10,537 bases of DNA, from positions 1-10,537 of the forward strand of contig JBILVQ010000102.1 in assembly GCA_044370375.1 (NCBI GenBank), written 5' to 3'. The notes beneath the pieces were generated by a model. That model searched no databases. It was not told the origin of the DNA and was given only the letters and a program-made list of their open reading frames with translations. Source of the DNA: JBILVQ01 sp044370375. GTDB lineage: Bacteria > Bacteroidota > Bacteroidia > UBA4408. How positions within the stretch are numbered: the first letter of the stretch is position 1; each line of letters begins with the position of its first letter. A program made the position numbers and the translations under genes. Of the stretch, positions 1-6,335 are shown one piece after another.

Positions 1-484
1 AACAAGAGACACCGTTGCCAGCGGAACCTACTTTTTTACCGGCAATGATGCTGCCTTTTCCTTCCGGAATATTCCACTTGATTATGCTTCCTTTGGTTTG
101 CCTTCAAGTACCCTCCCCGATTCTGCTATGATTATTGTTAGTTCAAGCAAAAGAGTTGGCGGAAAAGTAGGGAGTAAATTGTGGGTAGATGATTTTCAAT
201 GGGACCCGACCTTTGGTGTAGGCATGCAGGAAAAGCACCTAACCTCCTATGGCCTTTACCCATCCCCGGCACAAAATCAACTTCGTTTCAACCTGAATTT
301 GTTTAACGGAAAAAAATCTTTAGCCCTCTACGATGTTGCTGGCAGGGTAGTCCTTGAAACCTCTACTTTCGAAGCCAATCCCATTATAGATATTAGCATC
401 CTACCGGAAGGAATGTACCAGTCTATTGTTACAGATGAAAATGGAATGGTAGGTTCACAAAGATTCGTTATCGCCGGAAAATAG
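1..484 (+). CDS. C-terminal part of a T9SS-sorted secreted protein (5' end outside window)
   Basis: The reading frame is open from position 2 to the TAG at 482-484, giving 160 visible residues; the true start lies upstream of the window. The first ~75 residues read as the end of a beta-sandwich domain, with the stretches LDYASFGLPSSTLPDSAMII and GSKLWVDDFQW. This pattern (a 'PDSA-I-I-SS' strand, then 'G--L-VDD') is common in Bacteroidota exoproteins with PCMD-like or carbohydrate-binding-like modules, so a surface or secreted binding role is plausible, but no catalytic part is visible. The last ~80 residues (from about YGLYPSPAQNQL to the end) form a type A T9SS sorting domain: a YPxPA-like motif, an ALYDVAGRVV strand, LPEGMY, and a final basic/hydrophobic RFVIAGK. 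Such proteins cross the outer membrane by T9SS and are anchored or released at the cell surface. The overall function cannot be named from this fragment. Confidence 0.85.
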   Translation, partial: TRDTVASGTYFFTGNDAAFSFRNIPLDYASFGLPSSTLPDSAMIIVSSSKRVGGKVGSKLWVDDFQWDPTFGVGMQEKHLTSYGLYPSPAQNQLRFNLNLFNGKKSLALYDVAGRVVLETSTFEANPIIDISILPEGMYQSIVTDENGMVGSQRFVIAGK

Positions 485-497
485 TTTTTTAAGCAAT

Positions 498-536
498 AAA
501 AAAAGCCAGATTCATCTTGAGGTGGTCTGGCTTTTT
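498..536. terminator. Probable bidirectional intrinsic terminator between convergent genes
   Basis: GCCAGA (505-510) pairs with TCTGGC (526-531) across a 15-nt loop. The stem is flanked by an A-run (498-504) and a T-run (532-536), which extend the pairing and give a U-tract in either direction. It sits between the stop of the plus-strand T9SS cargo gene (484) and the stop of the minus-strand OmpA-like gene (541), so it can serve both. Confidence 0.85.
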
Positions 537-540
537 CTTT

Positions 541-1770
541 TTATTCAAGTTTCAGAATCTTTATCTCCACCCTGCGGTTTTTTTCTCCTTCTTCGGGCGA
601 TTGCGGATTGGGAAAAATCATCCGCGTGTTGCCATAGCCTTCTGCAACAATTCTGTTCTTTTTTATTTCGTTGACCATCAGATATCGCTTAATTTCCCAA
701 GCTCGGTCTTCTGATAATCGCCTGAACTCCCTTGTGTTTTTCTGACGAGGGCCGTTGACATGACCCTGAATTTCGATTTTAAGACCGGGATTTGCTTGCA
801 TCAACGCTACCAGAGCCATCAGTGCATATTCTGACCCCGGCAGAAATACGGCCGTGTTTCCTTCGAAATAGATCTGAGAAAAGTCAAAAACAGAATCCAC
901 TTGCAGTCTTTTGAACCAAATAGTATCTGTCATTAACAAAGAGTCTGGTCCGGGCTTGTATAGTTTTACAAGCGGCTCAAAGCCCGGAGCAATGAAGGAT
1001 ACTTTTAGTTCTTCCTTAAAGGGAATATTTAGCGAAATTGAATCCTTGAAGGCTGCATCCATGCCTGTGTTTACAAAGCGAATATTTCCAGACACAGGAA
1101 CAGCCTTCAAAGAGTCTTTCTGTTGAAAATACAGCTGTAATTGTTGTTTTACTACTTTCTTTTGTTCTTCCATCCACAGCAAATTCGGATCCATGGGTTC
1201 TGTTATAACCCGAATGTTTCGCCTAATGGTAAAACCCTTGAGTGGTTGCCGGGCACTGCCTATCACCAAAAAATAACTACCGGGCATCAACTCAACCAAC
1301 CTACTGAATGAGTTTCCTTTTCCTATTTTTTCACGAGCTGATGTTCCTGCCTCGCTAATGCCGGTGGTACTCTTTACCAATGGATCGTTGCGGGTAATGT
1401 TAGATCTAATGATGTTTACACTGCCCAATCGCTTCACCGAGTCGCAGGGGTTTTGCGATGTGATTGGTATTAATACAAAATCAAAGTCATCTTTGACATC
1501 CGTGGGTGTAAGTAAAAAACTAAATTCAGATTTCTCCTGAATTGAAAACTGTAACCAGACCGAATGATTCTCAGTTTTGAATGAAGTACTGTCTGTTGCT
1601 TTATTCTGCAACAACTCTCGTGACTGACCAAAACCTCTAGGGACGGAGCTTATAACCAAAACAGAATCTGTCCATGGAAGTGCTGTTTCGCAGTCGGCAT
1701 GCTGGGCAAAAATGTTTTGGAAAGAAAAAAACAGAAGAAAAAAACAGAAAAAAACGGGTCGAAAAATCAT
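541..1770 (-). CDS. OmpA-family periplasmic protein with N-terminal beta-sandwich region
   Basis: This encodes 409 residues from the ATG at 1770; the frame extends to a TTG at 1791, but the ATG places the signal peptide at the very N-terminus. Residues 1-22 are a Phe-rich signal peptide ending in IFA|Q, with no lipobox, so signal peptidase I export is expected. Residues ~24-185 read as a beta-sandwich of the type seen in many Bacteroidota exported proteins (HSVWLQFSIQEKSEFSF, DDFDFVLI, MPGSYFLVIGSA). A short charged helical stretch (MEEQKKVVKQQLQLYFQQKD) and a PEGA-like strand region follow. Residues ~299-409 are an OmpA C-terminal domain: QGHVNG, LSEDRAWEIKRYL, VAEGYGNTRMIFPNP and NRRVEI are all recognisable. 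This fold binds peptidoglycan diaminopimelate. The Asp of the usual GHTD motif is Asn here (N339), while the Arg in LSEDRA (R356) is kept. No transmembrane beta-barrel is visible, so it is probably a periplasmic cell-envelope protein. It is divergent from recJ. Confidence 0.88.
   Translation of the reverse strand: MIFRPVFFCFFLLFFSFQNIFAQHADCETALPWTDSVLVISSVPRGFGQSRELLQNKATDSTSFKTENHSVWLQFSIQEKSEFSFLLTPTDVKDDFDFVLIPITSQNPCDSVKRLGSVNIIRSNITRNDPLVKSTTGISEAGTSAREKIGKGNSFSRLVELMPGSYFLVIGSARQPLKGFTIRRNIRVITEPMDPNLLWMEEQKKVVKQQLQLYFQQKDSLKAVPVSGNIRFVNTGMDAAFKDSISLNIPFKEELKVSFIAPGFEPLVKLYKPGPDSLLMTDTIWFKRLQVDSVFDFSQIYFEGNTAVFLPGSEYALMALVALMQANPGLKIEIQGHVNGPRQKNTREFRRLSEDRAWEIKRYLMVNEIKKNRIVAEGYGNTRMIFPNPQSPEEGEKNRRVEIKILKLE
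1724..1749. repeat. 13-nt tandem duplication with A7 tracts inside the signal-peptide codons
   Basis: The 13-nt unit GAAAAAAACAGAA occurs twice in tandem (1724-1736 and 1737-1749). It is followed by a third run of seven A's before a C (1748-1755). On the minus strand these are the codons for the Phe/Leu core of the OmpA-like protein's signal peptide. Thirteen is not a multiple of three, so gain or loss of one unit, or slippage in an A7 run, would frameshift the gene. Confidence 0.8.
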
Positions 1771-1945
1771 ATTACAAATTAAAATAAACAAATGATGTGG
1801 TTAAAAGGAACTTATCGACAATAGCATAACGACTTTCAAAACGAAAAGAAAAACCAACCCATTCGTAGGATTCCAACCTATAAAAAGAAAACGAATTATT
1901 GATTATCTTGGCGCATCATTTTTGTTTAAACAATATTATCATTTT
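1771..1945. promoter_or_regulatory. Divergent intergenic region between the OmpA-like gene and recJ
   Basis: This 175-bp A/T-rich region must hold the promoters for both divergent genes. On the plus strand TATCTTGG (1904-1911) differs by one base from the Bacteroidota -7 consensus TAnnTTTG, but no clear -33 TTG lies at the right distance. On the minus strand there are only one-mismatch candidates, such as the complement of CAAATTAA at 1775-1782, which would leave almost no leader. No Shine-Dalgarno sequence precedes either start, as is usual in Bacteroidota. Promoters are therefore implied by gene layout and not pinned down. Confidence 0.4.
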
Positions 1946-3658
1946 ATGGAAAAAAGATGGAGAATTTATGATGAGCATCCTGAAAGCTCCGTTACTGCTT
2001 TAAGTGAAGCCCTTCAGGTTGACCCATTGGTTGCAAAATTATTACTCAACAGAGGCATTAACTCCTTTGAGGAGGCACGGTCTTTCTTTAGGCCTACCCT
2101 GGATGAATTGTACAGTCCCTTTTTAATGGCAGATATGCTTAAGGCCGTAAATCGGATAGCAAGCGCTATAAAAAAGGGAGAAAAAATTATGGTTTTTGGC
2201 GACTATGATGTAGATGGAACTACAGCCGTAGCACTGGTTTACAGCTATTTCAGAAAACACACAGCCAACATTGAGTATTACATACCTGATCGTTACACCG
2301 AAGGATATGGCGTATCAACGCAAGGAATTGATTATGCGAAAACTGCCGGTATTTCCCTAATCATTGCACTTGACTGCGGAATAAAATCGGTTGATAAAAT
2401 AAAATACGCACAAACATTAGGTGTAGATTTTATTGTGTGTGATCATCATTTACCGGGCGATGCATTACCCCCTGCCGTGGCCATTTTAAACCCAAAAGTT
2501 CCTGGCTGTTCCTATCCCTACAAAGAACTATGCGGCTGCGGCATTGGCTACAAACTGGTGGCGGCCTATGACGAACATTTAGGACATCCCAACCGTGAAT
2601 GGATTTTCAACAATCTTGACCTGGTGGCAGTAAGCATTGCTGCTGATATTGTCCCCATTACCGGAGAAAACAGAATTTTAGTTTATCATGGGGTACAGGT
2701 TTTGAATAAAAAAGAGCGAAAAGGTTTTGCAGCACTGCTCGATATTGCTGCCTTTCAAAAACCACTCACCGTTACAGATATTGTATTTACCATTGCCCCT
2801 CGAATCAATGCCGCCGGCAGACTAACCTCCGGAAAAAAAGCAGTCGAGTTACTGATATCGGAAGAACCTGTTTTGGCTGCTGAACAAGGACTGGCAATTA
2901 ACAACACCAACAGCGAAAGAAAAAACCTTGATAAGTCCATTACAGAGCATGCTTTGTTGCTACTGGAAAAAGAAAGTGGTTTTGAACATAAAAAATCAAC
3001 GGTTGTCTTTCATCCGGAATGGCATAAAGGAGTGGTAGGAATTGTAGCCTCCAGACTTACAGAAAAATACTACCGGCCAACCATCGTATTGACTGAATCC
3101 AACGGAAAATTAACAGGCTCGGCAAGGTCGGTAAAAAACTATGATGTACACAAAGCCATTGAAGAATGCAGTCATTTACTGGAACAATTTGGCGGACATA
3201 AATATGCTGCCGGATTAACCCTCGACCCTTCCAATTTGGAGCAGTTTAAAAACCAATTCGAATCGGTGGTAAGCAGCAGTATTCTTGACGAAATGCTTGT
3301 GCCGGAGATTGAAGTGGAAGCAAGCATTTCTCTTCGCAACATTGATGCTAAACTCAACAGAATCATAAAGCAATTTGCACCATTCGGACCAGGGAATATG
3401 GCACCTGTTTTCGTTGCCAAAAATGTTTTGGTCAAAAACAATCCTCGCATTGTAGGGGTTAACCATGTAAAAGTTGATTTTTTCGACCCGGAAATCAAGC
3501 TCACCTATACAGCCATTGCTTTCCAACAGGCCCATCAATTCCATTTGTTTAACAGCAAAAACCCCCTCGATATTTGCTTCACCCTGGAAGAAAACGAATA
3601 TCAGGGAAACATTTCCTTGCAATTAAATATCAAAGACGTAAAAATTTCTGCAGTCTAA
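1946..3658 (+). CDS. recJ: Single-stranded-DNA-specific exonuclease RecJ
   Basis: RecJ degrades single-stranded DNA 5' to 3' and acts in RecF-pathway recombination and repair, base-excision repair and mismatch repair in the cytoplasm. The ATG at 1946 gives 570 residues starting MEKRWRIYDEHPES; a TTG at 1922 in frame would add eight residues, but the MEKRW start fits known RecJ N-termini better. The DHH-family motifs are intact: FGDYDVDGTT (D86, D88, D90), the ALDCGIKS strand (D143), CDHHLPG (D166-H167-H168), and IAPRINAAGRL around 286-293. The DHHA1 part carries HKGVVGIVASRL and EQFGGHKYAAGL (GGHKYAAG at 416-423). The C-terminal ~110 residues fit the OB-fold domain, including APFGPGNMAPVF. 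Length is normal for the family (about 560-580 residues). No key residue is missing, so the enzyme should be active. It appears to stand alone, with 174 bp before the next gene. Confidence 0.97.
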   Translation: MEKRWRIYDEHPESSVTALSEALQVDPLVAKLLLNRGINSFEEARSFFRPTLDELYSPFLMADMLKAVNRIASAIKKGEKIMVFGDYDVDGTTAVALVYSYFRKHTANIEYYIPDRYTEGYGVSTQGIDYAKTAGISLIIALDCGIKSVDKIKYAQTLGVDFIVCDHHLPGDALPPAVAILNPKVPGCSYPYKELCGCGIGYKLVAAYDEHLGHPNREWIFNNLDLVAVSIAADIVPITGENRILVYHGVQVLNKKERKGFAALLDIAAFQKPLTVTDIVFTIAPRINAAGRLTSGKKAVELLISEEPVLAAEQGLAINNTNSERKNLDKSITEHALLLLEKESGFEHKKSTVVFHPEWHKGVVGIVASRLTEKYYRPTIVLTESNGKLTGSARSVKNYDVHKAIEECSHLLEQFGGHKYAAGLTLDPSNLEQFKNQFESVVSSSILDEMLVPEIEVEASISLRNIDAKLNRIIKQFAPFGPGNMAPVFVAKNVLVKNNPRIVGVNHVKVDFFDPEIKLTYTAIAFQQAHQFHLFNSKNPLDICFTLEENEYQGNISLQLNIKDVKISAV

Positions 3659-3662
3659 ATCA

Positions 3663-3684
3663 CCGAAAAAATTAATTTGTTCGG
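3663..3684. other. Palindrome just after the recJ stop codon
   Basis: CCGAA (3663-3667) pairs with TTCGG (3680-3684). Inside it lies the self-complementary AAATTAATTT (3669-3678), with a single A/G mismatch pair between the two parts. It starts 5 nt after the recJ stop. No T-run follows, so it is a poor intrinsic terminator; it may be a 3'-end stabilising hairpin or a protein-binding palindrome. Confidence 0.45.
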
Positions 3685-3685
3685 G

Positions 3686-3713
3686 TTAAATAGCTGTTAA
3701 ACAAGCGATTAAA
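3686..3713 (+). repeat. Three TTAAA direct repeats at about 11-bp spacing
   Basis: TTAAA occurs at 3686-3690, 3697-3701 and 3709-3713, start-to-start 11 and 12 bp. The first two share a preceding G. The array lies 30-60 bp upstream of the -33 element of the 3833 gene's promoter, the right place for an upstream activator. The region is A/T-rich, so chance is possible. Confidence 0.35.
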
Positions 3714-3743
3714 AATTGCTTTCGTTCTTAACCTGCTTTTGTC

Positions 3744-3772
3744 TTGTTTTTGTCGAAAACTTTCTAACTTTG
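3744..3772 (+). promoter_or_regulatory. Bacteroidota-type promoter for the Ig-repeat surface protein gene
   Basis: TAACTTTG (3765-3772) matches the Bacteroidota -7 consensus TAnnTTTG exactly. A TTG (3744-3746) lies 18 nt upstream, close to the usual 19-nt gap of the -33 TTG, and further TTTTG copies lie at 3737-3741 and 3748-3752. Transcription would start near 3778, leaving a leader of about 55 nt before the ATG at 3833. I recognised no known riboswitch in that leader. Confidence 0.7.
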
Positions 3773-3832
3773 AGAGGCAAAAGCGATAGCCGAAAAGCTT
3801 TAAAAGAGTAGGCAAAACATTAAGACTTTTTT

Positions 3833-6010
3833 ATGAAAAAATTAATTACCCTTCTTTGTGCGGTAACAGTTCTTTGGAGCTCCTTTGCCAAAGCGGAAAT
3901 GGGAGCCATTCCCTGTCCTGTACAGCTGGTGAACCTACAAACCCTACCCGATGACCCATTGAATAGCCCTTCAGGTGCTGTTTCGTTTAACTTTACAGGT
4001 AGCCCAAGCGGCTTTGTTGTTGCTGCCCTTTTTGATGATCAAGGTGGTTTTTTAGACAACATCCAGGACGATGGCAATGGCAACTTTTCATACTTTCCGC
4101 TGGCTGCAGGAAACTATATTGTTTCTTACTTAGATGTGGATGAAAGTTGTGGTGCTGATGTTCCTTTTTCTATTAGCTCAGGCAGTTGCACCCTTCCCAC
4201 CCCTACCATCTCCTTGAGTGGATCTCCTTTTCTTTGTGATGGTAGCAGCATAACCCTTACCAGTAGCGAGGCCACAGGAAATTTATGGTCAACCGGTGAA
4301 ACTACACAAAGTATTACCGTTTCAACATCCGGCAATTACACCGTTTCTGTATCAGATGGAATTTGTACAGTATCTTCTGTGGCACAAAATATTCAGGTGG
4401 TACCAAATCCCGATGTTCCAACAATTTCAGCATCTGGTTCTACAACCTTTTGTGATGGTGGTAGTGTCACCCTAACAGTAGACCCACCAAACAACCCTCC
4501 TCCGGGTGGTGCACCAACTTATATGTGGAGTACATCAGAATCAGGAACCTCAATTATGGTTTCTTTGTCAGGATTTTATTCTGTTACCATCATGGATGGA
4601 AATGGTTGTTCTGCTACCTCCTCCAGCACCGAAGTGATTGTTAACAGCAACCCAAATCCAAGTATTACCGCATCTGGTTCTACAACCTTTTGTGATGGCG
4701 GTGACGTAACGCTTGATGCAGGTGCAGGTTTCTCTAGTTATGCCTGGTCAAATGGTGAATCAAGCCAAACTACAACCGTTTCTTCCAGCAACACGCTTTT
4801 TGTTACCGTAATTGATGCTAACGGATGTTCAGGAACTTCTTCTCCAACTTCAGTAACCGTTAATCCTAACCCAAACCCAATCATTACCACCTCTACAGGC
4901 GGTACTGTGCTTTGTACCGGAACTTCAATGAGTTTGTTATCTTCTGAACCAACCGGAAATTTCTGGTCAAACGGAGGAAATCTTCCAGCAACCAGTATTC
5001 AAACCGGCGGAGATTATTTCTTAACCGTGGTTGATGCCAACAACTGCAGTGGTTCTACACAAATTACCATTACCGAAGCCAATTGCACACCAACCACAAC
5101 CCTACGTTCAGCAGATTGCGGAAGAATAGATTTCGCATTAACCGGAATTATGTTGGCTAATCCTGTTGTAGGTGCTACCAAATATGAATTCGAGTTTTCT
5201 TTAAATGGTAATGTTTATGCAACCAAATTACAAAACTCAAACCAATTAAGTATTGCCTCTGTAACTCCTGCTTTCAACTGGGGAACCACTTATCAAGTTA
5301 GAGTTCGTGTTTATATTGGAACTACCATTGGCAACTACGGAAGCATTTGCAACATCAGCTTTATTGCAGATCCTAATAACGCAGGTGTTCCAACAACACA
5401 ATTGGTTTCTGCCAATTGCGGGCGTTTGAATTTCCCTACCAATGGAGCGTTGGGTGCAAATCCTGTTAGCGGTGCTACACGTTACGAATTTGAGTTTTCT
5501 CAAGGTGGAAATGTTTATGCTACCCGTTTGTCCTTAAACCGCTTTTGCGGATTTAACGTTGTTTCTCCTGCCCTTCAGGCCGGTCAACAATATGATGTTC
5601 GCGTAAGGGTTCATATCGGTAACGTTATCGGAAATTACGGTCCAGTATGTACTATCGGTTTGGTGAGCGGTGCAAGATTTAACCCATCTTATGTTGCGAA
5701 TGCTGCCGACTACGAACTGCAAGCTGGCGAAGAATTCCCAATTCAATTGGATGCAACAGGAAACGCAGTAACTGAAATTGCGGTTATGCCTAATCCTTTC
5801 TCAGAAAATGCTACCATGTTTGTTGGAAATCTTGATGCCGCTTACACTGTAAGTGTATTCAATGTTGAAGGAAAATTGGTTGAATCAATGAACAACCAAA
5901 ATCAAAACAATATCGTTATCGGAAACAATCTTGAAAACGGTATTTACTTTGTTGAGCTTCGCACCGAAAATGGTTTTATCCAAAGAACCAAAATCGTTAA
6001 GGCCAACTAA
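3833..6010 (+). CDS. T9SS-sorted surface protein with Ig-like and paired beta-sandwich repeats
   Basis: The 725-residue product starts with a signal peptide (1-21, MKKLITLLCA...FAKA). An N-terminal beta domain with three Cys (28, 106, 119) follows. Next come four Ig-like repeats (~124-191, 196-273, 277-345, 349-416), each with a conserved Cys pair (135/178, 207/259, 287/332, 361/405) around an 'FCDGG-V-L ... W(S)-G ... VTV-DANGCS' pattern and joined by NPNPN linkers. Two similar ~92-residue modules follow (~420-511 and 520-611), both beginning with a (S)A(D/N)CGR motif and carrying ANPV-GAT-YEFEF and VRVRV-IG--IGNYG--C. The end (~647-725, VMPNPFSENATMF ... GIYFVELRTENG ... KIVKAN) is a type A T9SS sorting domain. 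The architecture fits an adhesin or matrix protein displayed on the outer surface; no enzymatic motif is visible. With its own promoter and terminator it is probably transcribed alone. The ligand is unknown. Confidence 0.9.
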   Translation: MKKLITLLCAVTVLWSSFAKAEMGAIPCPVQLVNLQTLPDDPLNSPSGAVSFNFTGSPSGFVVAALFDDQGGFLDNIQDDGNGNFSYFPLAAGNYIVSYLDVDESCGADVPFSISSGSCTLPTPTISLSGSPFLCDGSSITLTSSEATGNLWSTGETTQSITVSTSGNYTVSVSDGICTVSSVAQNIQVVPNPDVPTISASGSTTFCDGGSVTLTVDPPNNPPPGGAPTYMWSTSESGTSIMVSLSGFYSVTIMDGNGCSATSSSTEVIVNSNPNPSITASGSTTFCDGGDVTLDAGAGFSSYAWSNGESSQTTTVSSSNTLFVTVIDANGCSGTSSPTSVTVNPNPNPIITTSTGGTVLCTGTSMSLLSSEPTGNFWSNGGNLPATSIQTGGDYFLTVVDANNCSGSTQITITEANCTPTTTLRSADCGRIDFALTGIMLANPVVGATKYEFEFSLNGNVYATKLQNSNQLSIASVTPAFNWGTTYQVRVRVYIGTTIGNYGSICNISFIADPNNAGVPTTQLVSANCGRLNFPTNGALGANPVSGATRYEFEFSQGGNVYATRLSLNRFCGFNVVSPALQAGQQYDVRVRVHIGNVIGNYGPVCTIGLVSGARFNPSYVANAADYELQAGEEFPIQLDATGNAVTEIAVMPNPFSENATMFVGNLDAAYTVSVFNVEGKLVESMNNQNQNNIVIGNNLENGIYFVELRTENGFIQRTKIVKAN
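4430..4458 (+). repeat. Copy 1 of a 29-nt exact repeat at the start of Ig-like repeat 2
   Basis: This stretch, beginning GCATCTGGTTCTACAACC, is identical over 29 nt to 4670-4698. It encodes the ASGSTTFCDG strand of Ig-like repeat 2. The copies are 240 bp (80 codons) apart, in frame, pointing to a fairly recent internal duplication or gene conversion. Confidence 0.85.
4670..4698 (+). repeat. Copy 2 of the 29-nt exact repeat at the start of Ig-like repeat 3
   Basis: Identical over 29 nt to 4430-4458, and still identical for several bases beyond a single T/C difference (4459 versus 4699). It encodes ASGSTTFCDG of Ig-like repeat 3. The other Ig-like repeats in the gene keep the protein pattern but not the DNA identity. 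Confidence 0.85.
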
Positions 6011-6028
6011 AGACCTTTTTTCAAACAA

Positions 6029-6066
6029 TAAAAAAAGCCCTGTAAGAAATTACGGGGCTTTTTTTA
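6029..6066. terminator. Strong intrinsic terminator after the Ig-repeat surface protein gene
   Basis: AGCCC-T-GTAA (6036-6045) pairs with TTAC-G-GGGCT (6050-6059) around a GAAA tetraloop, with one T-G wobble. An A-run (6029-6035) and a T-run (6060-6065) flank the stem. It begins about 20 nt after the stop at 6010 and separates this gene from the downstream operon. Confidence 0.92.
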
Positions 6067-6335
6067 TGAAGAAATCCTATTCAAATCTTTAGAAATACAT
6101 CAATTAAATGAAAAGATTTTTTTACAATTATCTGTTTTCATTACCTTGGGTTAACCTACTATGGCAAAGGCACAACCTATTAGAAATTAAGAGATTAGAC
6201 AAAACACCATTGTCAAAATAGAATTCTCTTAACATTGGCTTAACAATTAAGCCCCTAGCCTTAAGAGAGACTTAATATTGACTTCTCGGCCTATTTACAC
6301 TGTAAGTTCACCTTTGTGGCGTTAAAATCAAACGC
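6067..6335 (+). promoter_or_regulatory. Regulatory region upstream of the T9SS cargo / TonB receptor operon
   Basis: This 269-bp non-coding stretch holds no gene that I can support. Its proximal part is dense in TTAA-centred motifs (described separately). The best -7 match is CACCTTTG (6309-6316), one base off TAnnTTTG; no TTG lies at the matching -33 distance, as might be expected of an activator-dependent promoter. A short inverted repeat, GCGTT (6319-6323) and AACGC (6331-6335), directly abuts the ATG at 6336. A GGTTAACC palindrome lies at 6149-6156. Confidence 0.5.
6187..6277 (+). promoter_or_regulatory. Array of TTAA-centred motifs with two 11-bp direct-repeat pairs
   Basis: Two pairs of direct repeats have the 7-bp unit plus 4-bp spacer layout: CTTAACA (6228-6234) TTGG CTTAACA (6239-6245), and CTTAAGA (6260-6266) GAGA CTTAATA (6271-6277). 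The first pair is perfect. Overlapping inverted repeats are TTAAGAGA (6187-6194), TCTCTTAA (6225-6232) and TTAAGAGA (6261-6268). GGCTTAA (6237-6243) and TTAAGCC (6247-6253) flank a CAA loop. An 11-bp period means sites on one face of the helix, typical of OmpR/PhoB-family regulators; Bacillus PhoP boxes (TTAACA-like repeats) look similar. The regulator is not known. Confidence 0.55.

Noticed and set aside
517..714. 65-residue plus-strand frame over the 3' end of the OmpA-like gene
   Set aside because: It is antisense to the conserved NRRVEI / LSEDRA region of the OmpA domain and starts inside the terminator hairpin; a shadow frame.
1771..1791. Upstream TTG start (1791) for the OmpA-like protein
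   Set aside because: It would add seven residues before the signal peptide; the ATG at 1770 directly starts a normal signal peptide.
1922..1945. Upstream TTG start for RecJ
   Set aside because: The ATG at 1946 gives MEKRW..., which matches the usual RecJ N-terminus; the extra eight residues are not supported.
3215..3622. 135-residue minus-strand frame (and a 110-residue one overlapping it) opposite recJ
   Set aside because: They are antisense to the intact DHHA1 and OB-fold part of recJ and have no domain signal; shadow frames.
3778..3832. Possible riboswitch in the leader of the Ig-repeat gene (AAAGC/GCTTT stem around GATAGCC)
   Set aside because: The stem is only five pairs and no conserved core of a known riboswitch class could be recognised.
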